From JADLHS01 sp964561105 (GTDB lineage Bacteria; Verrucomicrobiota; Verrucomicrobiia; Limisphaerales; JADLHS01): a stretch of 64,000 nt of DNA. The notes under the pieces are model-generated. The model was not told the origin of the DNA, ran no database searches, and worked only from the letters and a program-made list of their open reading frames with translations. Of this stretch, positions 33,374 through 41,190 are shown piece by piece; the stretch's first letter is position 1; every line of letters starts with the position of its first letter. The translations under genes were made by a program, and so were the position numbers. Location: positions 9,724-73,723 of the forward strand of contig CAZLOH010000026.1 of assembly GCA_964561105.1 (NCBI GenBank). Reading direction: 5' to 3'.

Positions 33374-34945
33374 TCACACCCCAACCATCTTCTTCACTTC
33401 CTTCAACTGTTGGAACTCCGGCTTGGCCGAGTAGTATTTGTCCAGGGGATAGCAGCCGGAAATCATCCCGTTGCGCGGCGCGGTGGTGCAATCGCTGAAC
33501 GTCCGGCAAATCTGCTTCGGCGTGATGCTCCCCCGCTCCACCGCTTCGGCGAGAATGTTCGGGTAACTCAACACCATGCGCCCCAAACCCACCATGTCCG
33601 TCCAGCCGTTGCGCACGACGTACTGCGCCACGTGCGGCAGATATTCCTGCAAGTAGCTGTAAGCGGTGCCGATGAGAATCGGGGGAGTGATTGGGTTAAA
33701 TGCGTGATTGGTTAAATCGGTGGCCGAGTTCGCACGTTGCGACTCATTTAACTGATTTAGCCGATTTAACTCATTCAACTTCTCCTTCACCTGCCGCACC
33801 ACATTCATCTGTCGCGCCACATCAATCAACGGGTCGTGCGCGGGCTGATACCCATCGCTCGGCGGATACGCGGCGGGCCGTTGGATGTGCGGATTGTAAT
33901 ACGGCGAACCCGCGCTCAGGTTCAGAATCTTCACACCAAGTTGCGCGCACAGTTCGACGAACTGGAACGTCTCCGTCAGATCGTAATCCACCGGATTATT
34001 CGGATTCACACCGAAGCCGAAACGATACGGCAGGCAATGCGAGTAATCCTCCGGGATGCCTGGCCCGAGTTTGCCCGGCTGCGACAACGCCGGGTCGGGC
34101 TTGAACGGGACGAAGTCAAACGCGCTCAACCGCACGCCAATCTCGATCTTGTTTCCGCTCGCGCGAATGCCCGCGATGATCTCGCGCAAAATGCGCGTGC
34201 GATTCTCGAAGCTGCCGCCAAACTTGCCGGGCCGCGTGTGCGCGCCCAGAAACTCATGCAGCAGATAGCCGTGGCAATGTTTGATGTCCACGAAGTCCGC
34301 GCCCACATCCCACGCAATCTTCGCGGCTCGGATGTAGCACTGGATCAACTCCTCGATCTCCGAATCGGTGAACATCTGCGCATCACTCGTCACGTTGAAC
34401 TTGCGGTCCAGAATCGGATGCCGGAACGCCACACGCGGCTCCAGGCGTTTCTTGTCATTCGGTTTGCAGAACCGTCCCGAGTGCGTGAGCTGAAATCCGA
34501 TCACCAGATCGTCCGTCTTGCCGGAGCGCTCTTGATGCGCCTTCACCAGCGTCTCGCGCAACGATGCAATGCCCGCCTGGTTTTCCTCCGTGATGATGAT
34601 TTGATTCGGGTTCGCGCGACCGTCGGGACGCACGGCCATCGCTTCACCGCCGTAAATCAACTTTGCCCCGCTCTCGCCGAACCGTTGCCAGCGTCGCAAC
34701 ATTTCTTCCGTCACGCCGCCGGTCGTGGTGCCGTCCCAACCTTCCATCGGATGGATCGCCCAACGATTGCTGATGCGTTTGCCGTTGATTGCCACACTGT
34801 CAATCGCCTGCGCCAACGGCGACGCGCTGCCGGTGGCGATTGAATCCTCGCATGGCAAATCCAGTTTCAGCGATGCGACATGCGCACGGAAATCAGCGAC
34901 GGTCTTCAGCGTCGGAATTCGGGTCAGTTTGAACGATTCAGACAT
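33374..34945 (-). CDS. NADH:flavin oxidoreductase, old yellow enzyme family
   Basis: 523 residues from the ATG at 34945 (MSESFKLTRIPTLKT). The TIM-barrel FMN enzyme motifs are visible: ISNRWAIHPMEGWDGT, FGESGAKLIYGGEAMAV, LVIGFQLTHSGRFCKP, AWDVGADFVDIKHCHGYLL with the HxxHGYL-type active-site segment, then HEFLGAHTRPGKFGGSFENR. It lacks the C-terminal FAD/NAD domains of dienoyl-CoA reductase, being a barrel of above-average length. The insert KLNELNRLNQLNESQRANSA (about 33718-33777) is low-complexity and is encoded by a TTTAACTGATTTAG-type repeat. Substrate unknown. Confidence 0.9.
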   Translation of the reverse strand: MSESFKLTRIPTLKTVADFRAHVASLKLDLPCEDSIATGSASPLAQAIDSVAINGKRISNRWAIHPMEGWDGTTTGGVTEEMLRRWQRFGESGAKLIYGGEAMAVRPDGRANPNQIIITEENQAGIASLRETLVKAHQERSGKTDDLVIGFQLTHSGRFCKPNDKKRLEPRVAFRHPILDRKFNVTSDAQMFTDSEIEELIQCYIRAAKIAWDVGADFVDIKHCHGYLLHEFLGAHTRPGKFGGSFENRTRILREIIAGIRASGNKIEIGVRLSAFDFVPFKPDPALSQPGKLGPGIPEDYSHCLPYRFGFGVNPNNPVDYDLTETFQFVELCAQLGVKILNLSAGSPYYNPHIQRPAAYPPSDGYQPAHDPLIDVARQMNVVRQVKEKLNELNRLNQLNESQRANSATDLTNHAFNPITPPILIGTAYSYLQEYLPHVAQYVVRNGWTDMVGLGRMVLSYPNILAEAVERGSITPKQICRTFSDCTTAPRNGMISGCYPLDKYYSAKPEFQQLKEVKKMVGV

Positions 34946-35120
34946 AGCCAATTTGTATCTGGATGATGACGAAATCACCAGGCTTCAGGCGTTTACAATT
35001 TTCTCCCAACGCCGCTCGGCGATGAAACTCTTCTTACTGCGTCCGTTCTACGTTCTACAATCGGCCTGTGTGAAGGTTGTGGCGACCGAAAACAAAGCTA
35101 CTGCGGGCCAGCCCGCGATT

Positions 35121-35228
35121 TTGGACTGCGGTGGCAAGCGAAGCGCGACACCGCTTTGGCAGGCCGCATCGAAATCTTGTTTCAAACGAAAGCGCCGTCG
35201 TCGCTGCGCTTTGCCGGCGCAGTCCAAG
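35121..35228. repeat. ~108-bp imperfect palindromic element
   Basis: TTGGACTGCGGTGGCAAGCG at 35121 and the reverse complement of the segment ending at 35228 (TTGGACTGCGCCGGCAAAGC) align over about 40 bp with few differences, continuing through GAAGCG..GACACCGCTTT and CAGCGACGACGGCGCTTT. It can fold as one long hairpin. It lies upstream of the flavin oxidoreductase gene and downstream of the GH88 gene, both minus-strand. REP-like in form; only this copy was seen in the window. Confidence 0.6.
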
Positions 35229-35241
35229 ATTGCCTCAGGTT

Positions 35242-36735
35242 TCATTTGGTCGAATCGAAGAACGTCAGATAATGCTCACCTCGTGCTTCGCGTAGGATGA
35301 GCAACGCCAGCTCGCGCAAATGGTAATCGCCCCACATGGAGCTTTCGCCATTCGGCACGCGCTGGCCCGGGGCGATGTAATCCCAGCCGTTCGGACGATG
35401 ATAAACCGAGTGCAGCAACAAGCCTTGATGCTTCGGGTCGGTCGAAAGATACGACTCGCTGAACAACGTGCGCGCCACGGATAAACCCGCCTGCCGATAG
35501 CGAGCGCCGGGTTTCTTGTCGCCGGTCGCATTCAAATAATTTCCCAAGCGAATCAAACCCTGCGCCGCAATCGCCGCCGCCGAACTGTCCACCGGCTCAA
35601 ACTTGTTGTAAGGATCGGATGCTTTGTTGAGATAGTCCGCGGGCAAGCGATGCAAGTTCGGCGCACCCGTATCCCACAACGGCACGCCGTCAGCACACGA
35701 ATTCTCCAGGTAGAAATCAGCCGTGGCCAAAGCCGCGTTAAGAAATGATTTCAGGGCTTCTTCTGCCGGTCCCTTCGCCAACCTACGAAGTGTCGGCTCA
35801 AAAACAGGCAGCTTCTTGTTTGGCCACTGTTCGATCAGCAACCGGTAATCATTTAGCCATCGGCCTTTACTTGTCGCCTCCTCAAACTTTCCCCATGGAA
35901 CTGAGCGAACGTATTCCAACTGCTCCGCGAACCCACAGATCGCCCAGGCCAGCCCGCGCGTCCAGGTGCTGAACGGCGAGTAGCCCTGCTGTGAGTTCGG
36001 ACAGCGGAACACGCCACTCGCGGTGTTGAACACCGCCTCGTGCGCCGTGCGCCCACGCACATCATAAATATCGCGACCTTCGCCGTAGTAGATGTTGTAG
36101 CGCGCCGTGTTCAACGCGTGTTCGACAATGCGTTGCAGCAATGAAATCTTCGCGTCCTGCTCGCCCATCAAGACGTGCCCGAGTTGATGGGCCACCGCCA
36201 GCGCGCGACAGGAGCGAATCGTATCCACGAACAGTGAATGCGGCCCGTTGAAGCTGTGGATGAACCCCGTGCCATCGGCGAGCTTCGTCCACCGCGCCGC
36301 TTGCACCGCGCCGCTGACTTTGAGTGCGAGCTCGTAAAAATTCTGTTCCTCGTCATTCTGGGGAATCTTCCCCTCGCGCATCAACCGCCAGAGGTTGCCG
36401 TAGGTGGAGATGTTGTTGAATCCGTGGTCATGGACGCCGATGTGCGAAACATGCGATGCCATGCGCGCCACCGTGCCGCGTCGGCCGATCTCCAGAAACC
36501 GCTCGTCGCCCATCGCGTCAAATTGCAACAACGCCGAGCCGTATTGGAACCCCTGCGTCCACTCCGTCCAGCCGCGCGTCGTGTATTTGCCCTTCACTGT
36601 GAACACCGGCGTCCCCTGCTCCGGTTGCCAGGATTTTTCGAGGCTCAGGATTTTCTGCCCGGACAACGCGAACACACGCTCAATCTGCGGCACGAGCTTC
36701 GTGGGGGTGAGTTTGAGATCAATCTTGATGGGCAT
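35242..36735 (-). CDS. glycoside hydrolase family 88-type unsaturated glucuronyl hydrolase
   Basis: 497 residues with no signal peptide, so cytosolic. The (alpha/alpha)6-barrel family blocks are visible: HDHGFNNISTYGNLWRL with the DHGF-type aspartate, STWTRGLAWAICGFAEQL, DTGAPNLHRLPADYLNKASD, the conserved PVDSSAAAIAAQGLIRLG, and LLLHSVYHRPNGWDYIAPG with PNGESSMWGDYHLRELAL near the end. GH88 enzymes hydrate and open the unsaturated uronic acid left by polysaccharide lyases, so this gene points to use of glycosaminoglycan- or ulvan-like polymers. Confidence 0.88.
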   Translation of the reverse strand: MPIKIDLKLTPTKLVPQIERVFALSGQKILSLEKSWQPEQGTPVFTVKGKYTTRGWTEWTQGFQYGSALLQFDAMGDERFLEIGRRGTVARMASHVSHIGVHDHGFNNISTYGNLWRLMREGKIPQNDEEQNFYELALKVSGAVQAARWTKLADGTGFIHSFNGPHSLFVDTIRSCRALAVAHQLGHVLMGEQDAKISLLQRIVEHALNTARYNIYYGEGRDIYDVRGRTAHEAVFNTASGVFRCPNSQQGYSPFSTWTRGLAWAICGFAEQLEYVRSVPWGKFEEATSKGRWLNDYRLLIEQWPNKKLPVFEPTLRRLAKGPAEEALKSFLNAALATADFYLENSCADGVPLWDTGAPNLHRLPADYLNKASDPYNKFEPVDSSAAAIAAQGLIRLGNYLNATGDKKPGARYRQAGLSVARTLFSESYLSTDPKHQGLLLHSVYHRPNGWDYIAPGQRVPNGESSMWGDYHLRELALLILREARGEHYLTFFDSTK

Positions 36736-36857
36736 GGTTTGGTTACAAGGTTAAATGCGTTAAATCGGTTACATCAGTTTGGCAACGATTCCGGAGAAAT
36801 ATTGGCGCAAGTTACTCGTTTAACAATTTGACCACTCACGGATTCAACTCTCCGTCC

Positions 36858-37700
36858 TCACAGTCTCCGCAAATGAAACCCACCGTCCACGTTGATGACT
36901 TCGCCGGTGCTGAACGGAAAGGCATCGCGGGCAATGGCGGCCACGGCACGCCCAACGTCCTCCGGCGTGCCCCAGCGTTGAATCGGCGTCAACCCTTCGG
37001 CGATGAGCCGATCATACTTTTCTTTCACCGGGCCGGTCATGTCGGTGGCGATGATGCCCGGGCGAATTTCATAGGCGTTGATGCCGAACTCCGCGAGCCG
37101 CGCGGCAAAGAGCGGCGTCAGCATCGCGAGCGCCGCCTTGCTCACGCAATAGTCGCCGCGATTCGTCGAAGCCGTGTAGGCCGAGATGGAGCTGACCGTG
37201 ACAATCTTGGGCTGGTAGCCGCCGACGTGAGGAGGCGGAGTCTTCCCGGGTGCGTCCGCCTCGCTACCTCGCCGGCTACATTGTTCGATCATCCACTTCG
37301 CCGCCAGTTGCGTCAGGAAGTAGGGGCCTTTGACATTGATGGCCAGCAACCGGTCAAAGCTCGCTTCCGTCGCCTCCAGAATGTCCGTCCGCACCTCCGG
37401 GGCAACGCCCGCGTTGTTGACCAGCAAATCCAGCCGCCCAAATTCAGCGCGCGTGAACGCAACCAACCTTTCCCGATCCGCGCTCTGGCTGATGTCCGCC
37501 TGGCAAATTGCTACGCGCATCGCCTTGCTTGCGCCTTTGGCGGTCGCGACACAATCTTCCGCCGTTCGTTTTGCCGCCGCCACATTTCCCGCGTAATTGA
37601 CGACCAAATCGTAGCCCAACCTGGCCAGTTCCAGCGCGATACCCCGGCCGATGCCACGCGAGGCTCCGGTGATCAATGCGACTGGATTCATGCCGGTCAA
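36858..37700 (-). CDS. short-chain dehydrogenase/reductase (3-oxoacyl-ACP reductase type) with in-frame palindromic insert
   Basis: 280 residues. The SDR hallmarks are intact: TGASRGIG for cofactor binding, LLVNNAGVAPEV, the catalytic Ser in IVTVSSISAYT, and YCVSK with the Tyr and Lys. RPGIIATDMT and the C-terminal GEVINVDGGF are also typical. Between MIEQ and KIVTVSS there are 24 extra residues (CSRRGSEADAPGKTPPPHVG plus GYQP) encoded by a copy of the palindromic element found between genes at 55.0, 56.2, 56.7 and 63.9 kb. Without it the protein would have the usual ~255 residues. The insert falls at a surface loop before the catalytic strand, so activity may persist. Confidence 0.9.
   Translation of the reverse strand: MTGMNPVALITGASRGIGRGIALELARLGYDLVVNYAGNVAAAKRTAEDCVATAKGASKAMRVAICQADISQSADRERLVAFTRAEFGRLDLLVNNAGVAPEVRTDILEATEASFDRLLAINVKGPYFLTQLAAKWMIEQCSRRGSEADAPGKTPPPHVGGYQPKIVTVSSISAYTASTNRGDYCVSKAALAMLTPLFAARLAEFGINAYEIRPGIIATDMTGPVKEKYDRLIAEGLTPIQRWGTPEDVGRAVAAIARDAFPFSTGEVINVDGGFHLRRL
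37215..37279. repeat. palindromic element inserted in frame in the SDR gene
   Basis: 65 bp. GTAGCCGCCGACGTGAGGAG at 37215 is mirrored by CTACCTCGCCGGCTAC ending at 37279; the two 25-bp arms match at about 20 positions. On the coding strand it reads CSRRGSEADA...PPPHVGGY. The same phase of the intergenic copies also reads SRRGNEADAVEQ...PPPHVGGY without stops. Confidence 0.8.
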
Positions 37701-37802
37701 GGTAGTTTCAAGTTCGAGGGCAGTTCAAGCAAATGCGCCTTTGCACCCGATGAATGGCCGTTCGAGCTTCGCCAAACCTTTGACACCATCACGCGGCTGA
37801 TT

Positions 37803-38903
37803 ATGATTCCCGTCGTGCGTATCGTCAAAGTTCCCCTGGGTTTCCGCAGTTACACCATCAAGGTGGGCCCGCGTCTGATTGCGCGCCTTGGCCGCGAGTG
37901 CGCCCGCCTCCAACTCGGCCGCCGCTGCGCCATCATCACCGACACCAACGTCGGACGCGAATACGCCAAACCTGTTTACAATTCCCTGCTCCAGGCCGGA
38001 TTTGATCCTTCACTGGTCATCGTGCCCGCCGGCGAGACGGCCAAGAGCCTCAAGTCGGTGCAGACCTGTTACGACCGGCTCGCGTCGCATCGGCTGGAAC
38101 GCAAATCCTTCATCGTTGCGCTCGGGGGCGGGGTGGTGGGCGACCTGGCGGGATTTGTCGCCGCCACTTTTCTCCGGGGCATTCCTTTCGTGCAAGTGCC
38201 CACCACGCTGCTGGCCCAGGTGGACAGTTCGGTGGGTGGCAAGGTGGGCGTCAATTTGAAGGTCGGGAAAAACCTGGTTGGCGCTTTTCACCAACCCCGA
38301 CTGGTGATCTGCGACCTGGACACCCTGGCCACGTTGCCCACGCGCGAGTATCGCGCCGGCCTGGCCGAAGTCATCAAGTATGGCATCATCTACGACGACG
38401 CACTGTTCCGCCGGATCGAACGCGACCTGCCCAAACTGTTGCGGCGGGAACCGAAGACCCTGGCCGCGATCATCGCGCGCTGTTGTGAAATCAAGGCGGC
38501 GGTGGTGGGTCAGGACGAAACCGAGAGCGGCCTGCGAGCCATCCTGAATTTCGGCCACACGCTGGGCCACGCGCTGGAGGCCATTTCCGGGTACGGCAAA
38601 CATCTGCATGGCGAAGCCATCGCCATCGGCCAGGTGGCGGCGGCCCGATTGTCCGCTGAAGTGACCGGCCTGCCGGCCCGGGACGTTGGACGCATCACCC
38701 AGTTGTTCGAGCGCACGGGCCTGCCCACCAGCGTCAAACTCACCAACGGTCAGCGGGACCGGCTGCTCGCTTCCACCAAGCTCGACAAGAAAGTCAGCGG
38801 CGGCGAAGTCAAATTCGTGCTCGCCCGGCGGATTGGGAAAGTGGTCTGGGGTCAACGCGTCCCGGCGGCTGCGATGGAGAAAGTTTTAACCGCAGATGCG
38901 TAG
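37803..38903 (+). CDS. aroB: 3-dehydroquinate synthase
   Basis: 366 residues from the ATG at 37803. The NAD-binding glycine-rich segment is ALGGGVVGDLAGFVAATFLRG, followed by VPTTLLAQVDSSVGGKVGVN. Zn2+ ligands are in ILNFGHTLGHALEA and HGEAIAIG, and YRAGLAEVIKYG is conserved. It is the second step of the shikimate pathway. The frame is open well upstream of the ATG but overlaps the opposite SDR gene and is not AroB-like. It is divergent from the SDR gene and 93 bp ahead of the next gene. Confidence 0.96.
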   Translation: MIPVVRIVKVPLGFRSYTIKVGPRLIARLGRECARLQLGRRCAIITDTNVGREYAKPVYNSLLQAGFDPSLVIVPAGETAKSLKSVQTCYDRLASHRLERKSFIVALGGGVVGDLAGFVAATFLRGIPFVQVPTTLLAQVDSSVGGKVGVNLKVGKNLVGAFHQPRLVICDLDTLATLPTREYRAGLAEVIKYGIIYDDALFRRIERDLPKLLRREPKTLAAIIARCCEIKAAVVGQDETESGLRAILNFGHTLGHALEAISGYGKHLHGEAIAIGQVAAARLSAEVTGLPARDVGRITQLFERTGLPTSVKLTNGQRDRLLASTKLDKKVSGGEVKFVLARRIGKVVWGQRVPAAAMEKVLTADA

Positions 38904-38911
38904 GCTGAGCT

Positions 38912-38981
38912 GCAAGTTGAAGGTTGAAAGTTGCAGGTTGATACCCGCCCTGCGCCAACTTGCAACCTGTAACCTTCAACC
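38912..38981. repeat. inverted repeat of GTTG/CAAC-rich blocks
   Basis: GTTGAAGGTTGAAAGTTGCA (38915-38934) and its continuation are mirrored by CAACTTGCAACCTGTAACCT (38956-38975). About 21 of 25 bases can pair around a 16-bp centre. Related CAACTTGAAAC strings occur at 15779-15813 and 17908-17936. It could serve as a terminator-like hairpin after aroB. Confidence 0.5.
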
Positions 38982-38996
38982 GGCACCCCGCCTCCG

Positions 38997-39593
38997 ATGA
39001 GCGCGGTAAGCGAAACCATTGTCCGCGAATACTTCGAACTCCATGAGTTCCTCGTCCGGCAGCATCGCAAATACGTCGCCCATACCCGGCGGCAATCGGA
39101 CGACATAGATTTTTTTGTGCTCAACCCGCTCGCCACCCGCCGCGAGACCGAACCGCCGTTCGTGCTGGCCTCCGATGATCTGCAACACCTCGAACGCGCC
39201 ATCGTGGTCGTGAAAGGCTGGCATACCGAGACGTTCAGTTCGGCGCGCCTGGAGAGCACGCCGAACATTTTTCGCTTCGTCGGCACGAAGGTGTTCCAGC
39301 AGGCCGCAAAGGTGTTTGGCGAGAACGGCGCGCCGTTGAAAATCCTGGTTGTGCCTTCCCTCCCGCACACCGCCGCCGAACGTGAGAAAAGCATCGCCCT
39401 GCTGCGCGCCAAGGGCGTGGACGCAGTCATCCCGTTTCGCACCATGCTCGCCGACCTGGTCGCCCACACCGAAGCGAATCACAATTATCAGAAGTCCGAT
39501 TTGCTCCAGACCATTCGCATCCTGAAGAACTACGATTTCTTCCGCGAGCCGCAGTTGGAGTTGTTCAAAGGCCGCCGCAAGCGGGACGCTTGA
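38997..39593 (+). CDS. conserved protein of unknown function
   Basis: 198 residues, no signal or membrane segment. The pattern DDIDFFVLNPLATR ... ERAIVVVKGWHTET, with later strands LKILVVPSLP and VDAVIPF, gives an alpha/beta protein with a D..D..K-like spacing that could suggest a nuclease-like fold, but this is only a resemblance. It begins 93 bp after aroB. I do not recognise the family. Confidence 0.6.
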   Translation: MSAVSETIVREYFELHEFLVRQHRKYVAHTRRQSDDIDFFVLNPLATRRETEPPFVLASDDLQHLERAIVVVKGWHTETFSSARLESTPNIFRFVGTKVFQQAAKVFGENGAPLKILVVPSLPHTAAEREKSIALLRAKGVDAVIPFRTMLADLVAHTEANHNYQKSDLLQTIRILKNYDFFREPQLELFKGRRKRDA

Positions 39594-39654
39594 CCCCGGA
39601 GGGCGGTTTGCCGAGACTGCCGGTGCGCGGCCAACAATGGCCGCCAATTAAATT

Positions 39655-40137
39655 ATGCTGAAACTACAATTTCCCCTGACCATCGCGGCCAGCCTGTGCT
39701 TGATGGGTTGCAACCAGACTGCCCCAACCCACAACGAACCCTCCGCAGCCACCCACGCGACCGCCACGCCCGCGAACCCAGCGGGTGCTCAATCCAACGA
39801 CATGATCACCACGGCCAGCGGACTCAAGTATCAGGTGTTGAAACACGGTACGGGTTCGGTTTCACCCAAAGCCACCGACACGGTGAAGGTGCATTACCAC
39901 GGCACCCTGCTCGATGGCACGGTGTTCGACAGTTCCGTGGAGCGCGGCCAGCCAATCAGCTTTCCGCTTAATCGCGTCATCCCCGGTTGGACCGAGGGCC
40001 TGCAACTCATGAAGGTGGGCGACAAGTTCAAGTTTGTGATTCCACCGAACCTGGCCTACGGCGAAAACAGTCCCAGCCCGAAAATCCCGCCGAACAGCAC
40101 GCTCGTCTTTGAAGTCGAATTGCTGGGCATTGAATAA
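39655..40137 (+). CDS. FKBP-type peptidyl-prolyl isomerase, lipoprotein
   Basis: 160 residues. The signal ends in a lipobox (LCLMGC), followed by a Thr/Ala/Pro-rich linker of about 30 residues. The FKBP domain (about 52-160) shows VKVHYHGTLLDGTVFDSSVE, FPLNRVIPGWTEGLQLMKVG, IPPNLAYGE and the closing STLVFEVELLGIE. The aromatic and Asp residues of the active pocket are present. It should assist folding of exported proteins in the periplasm. Confidence 0.94.
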   Translation: MLKLQFPLTIAASLCLMGCNQTAPTHNEPSAATHATATPANPAGAQSNDMITTASGLKYQVLKHGTGSVSPKATDTVKVHYHGTLLDGTVFDSSVERGQPISFPLNRVIPGWTEGLQLMKVGDKFKFVIPPNLAYGENSPSPKIPPNSTLVFEVELLGIE

Positions 40138-40238
40138 GCCCGGCCGGGGATTTCGCCACCCCGGAACAGGAGCGGGTGGGACACCAGTCTCCAGACTCCA
40201 AATTCTAAAAGTCACTTCCCGCCGCGAAGTTTTGAAAT

Positions 40239-41093
40239 TCATTGTCCCGGCAACATCTCGCGCGGAATGAGGCTAAGCTTCATTCCGAAGACCAGGAGGG
40301 CGATCAAACCAAAGTACATGACCGCCATCGTCGCCCGCTGCCCGGGAGTGACCTCAAAATAGCGCCGCTCCTCATCGCTCCGGGCCCGGAAGAGCGAGAA
40401 CAACCGCGGCAGGGAAAAGACGAGGATCAGGATCAGAATGAAGTTTGGATGCGTGATGGTCAGACCGAGCACGATGGCAAATCCCACCAGCCAGAGCCAC
40501 GGCGACAGCGCGGTGACGATGCGGCCGCCATCCAGAAAACCCACGGGTGCGAGATTGAACAGGTTGAGGAAAAATCCGGTGTAGGCCAGCGCCCGGAACA
40601 TCTGGTTGCCGGTGGCCAGGTGGATCAGTTCGCAGACCGCCGCGCCCACCGTGCCGAGCAGCGGCCCACCGATGCCCACCTGCGCTTCGATCCAGGCATT
40701 GCGCGGCGCTTCCTTGAGCGCGATGACCGCACCCATGAAGGGAATGAAAACCGGCGCGCCCACTTTGAGTCCACATTTGCGCGCCGCCAGCAAGTGACCG
40801 AACTCGTGAACAAAGATGAGCACCACAAACCCGACGGCAAACCAGACGCCCCAAAGCATCGCATAAGCGCCGATGGAGAGGATCATCGTTCCGCCGGTCT
40901 TGAGAATGACGGGGAAAAACTTGAGCGCCGGCAGTAGGATGAACTTCACCTTCGCGCCGAACTTGAGCAACAGCAGCCCCACCACGCCCAGCGGCGCCAG
41001 GAGTTTCTTCCACTTGCTCTCACCCGGAGGTTCGGGCGGCGGCCGAAAATTCGCGGGAAACGGCGGTGGAGTCGGTTGCGACTGTTCCATCAT
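40239..41093 (-). CDS. site-2 protease-like M50 family membrane protease
   Basis: 284 residues. A cytosolic Pro-rich N-terminus is followed by about six membrane segments. The zinc motif HEFGH is in VLIFVHEFGHLLAARKCG, and the second motif with the third ligand is NLAPVGFLDGGR. PVFIPFMGAVIALKEAP between them fits the family's membrane re-entrant segment. There is no PDZ domain, so it belongs to the minimal M50 group rather than the RseP type. The substrate is unknown. Confidence 0.9.
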   Translation of the reverse strand: MMEQSQPTPPPFPANFRPPPEPPGESKWKKLLAPLGVVGLLLLKFGAKVKFILLPALKFFPVILKTGGTMILSIGAYAMLWGVWFAVGFVVLIFVHEFGHLLAARKCGLKVGAPVFIPFMGAVIALKEAPRNAWIEAQVGIGGPLLGTVGAAVCELIHLATGNQMFRALAYTGFFLNLFNLAPVGFLDGGRIVTALSPWLWLVGFAIVLGLTITHPNFILILILVFSLPRLFSLFRARSDEERRYFEVTPGQRATMAVMYFGLIALLVFGMKLSLIPREMLPGQ

Positions 41094-41190
41094 GGCTCAA
41101 GTTTGAACCGGCGGATGGTGGTTCTCAATCGCAATATCGGAAACAGTGGCGTCGTTCCAGCCACCGGGTCGGGCGAGCTACGCCCGGGCC

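Noticed and set aside
36828..37802. N-terminal extension of AroB through an upstream open frame
   Set aside because: The extra residues lie opposite the SDR gene and are its antisense shadow; AroB begins normally at 37803.
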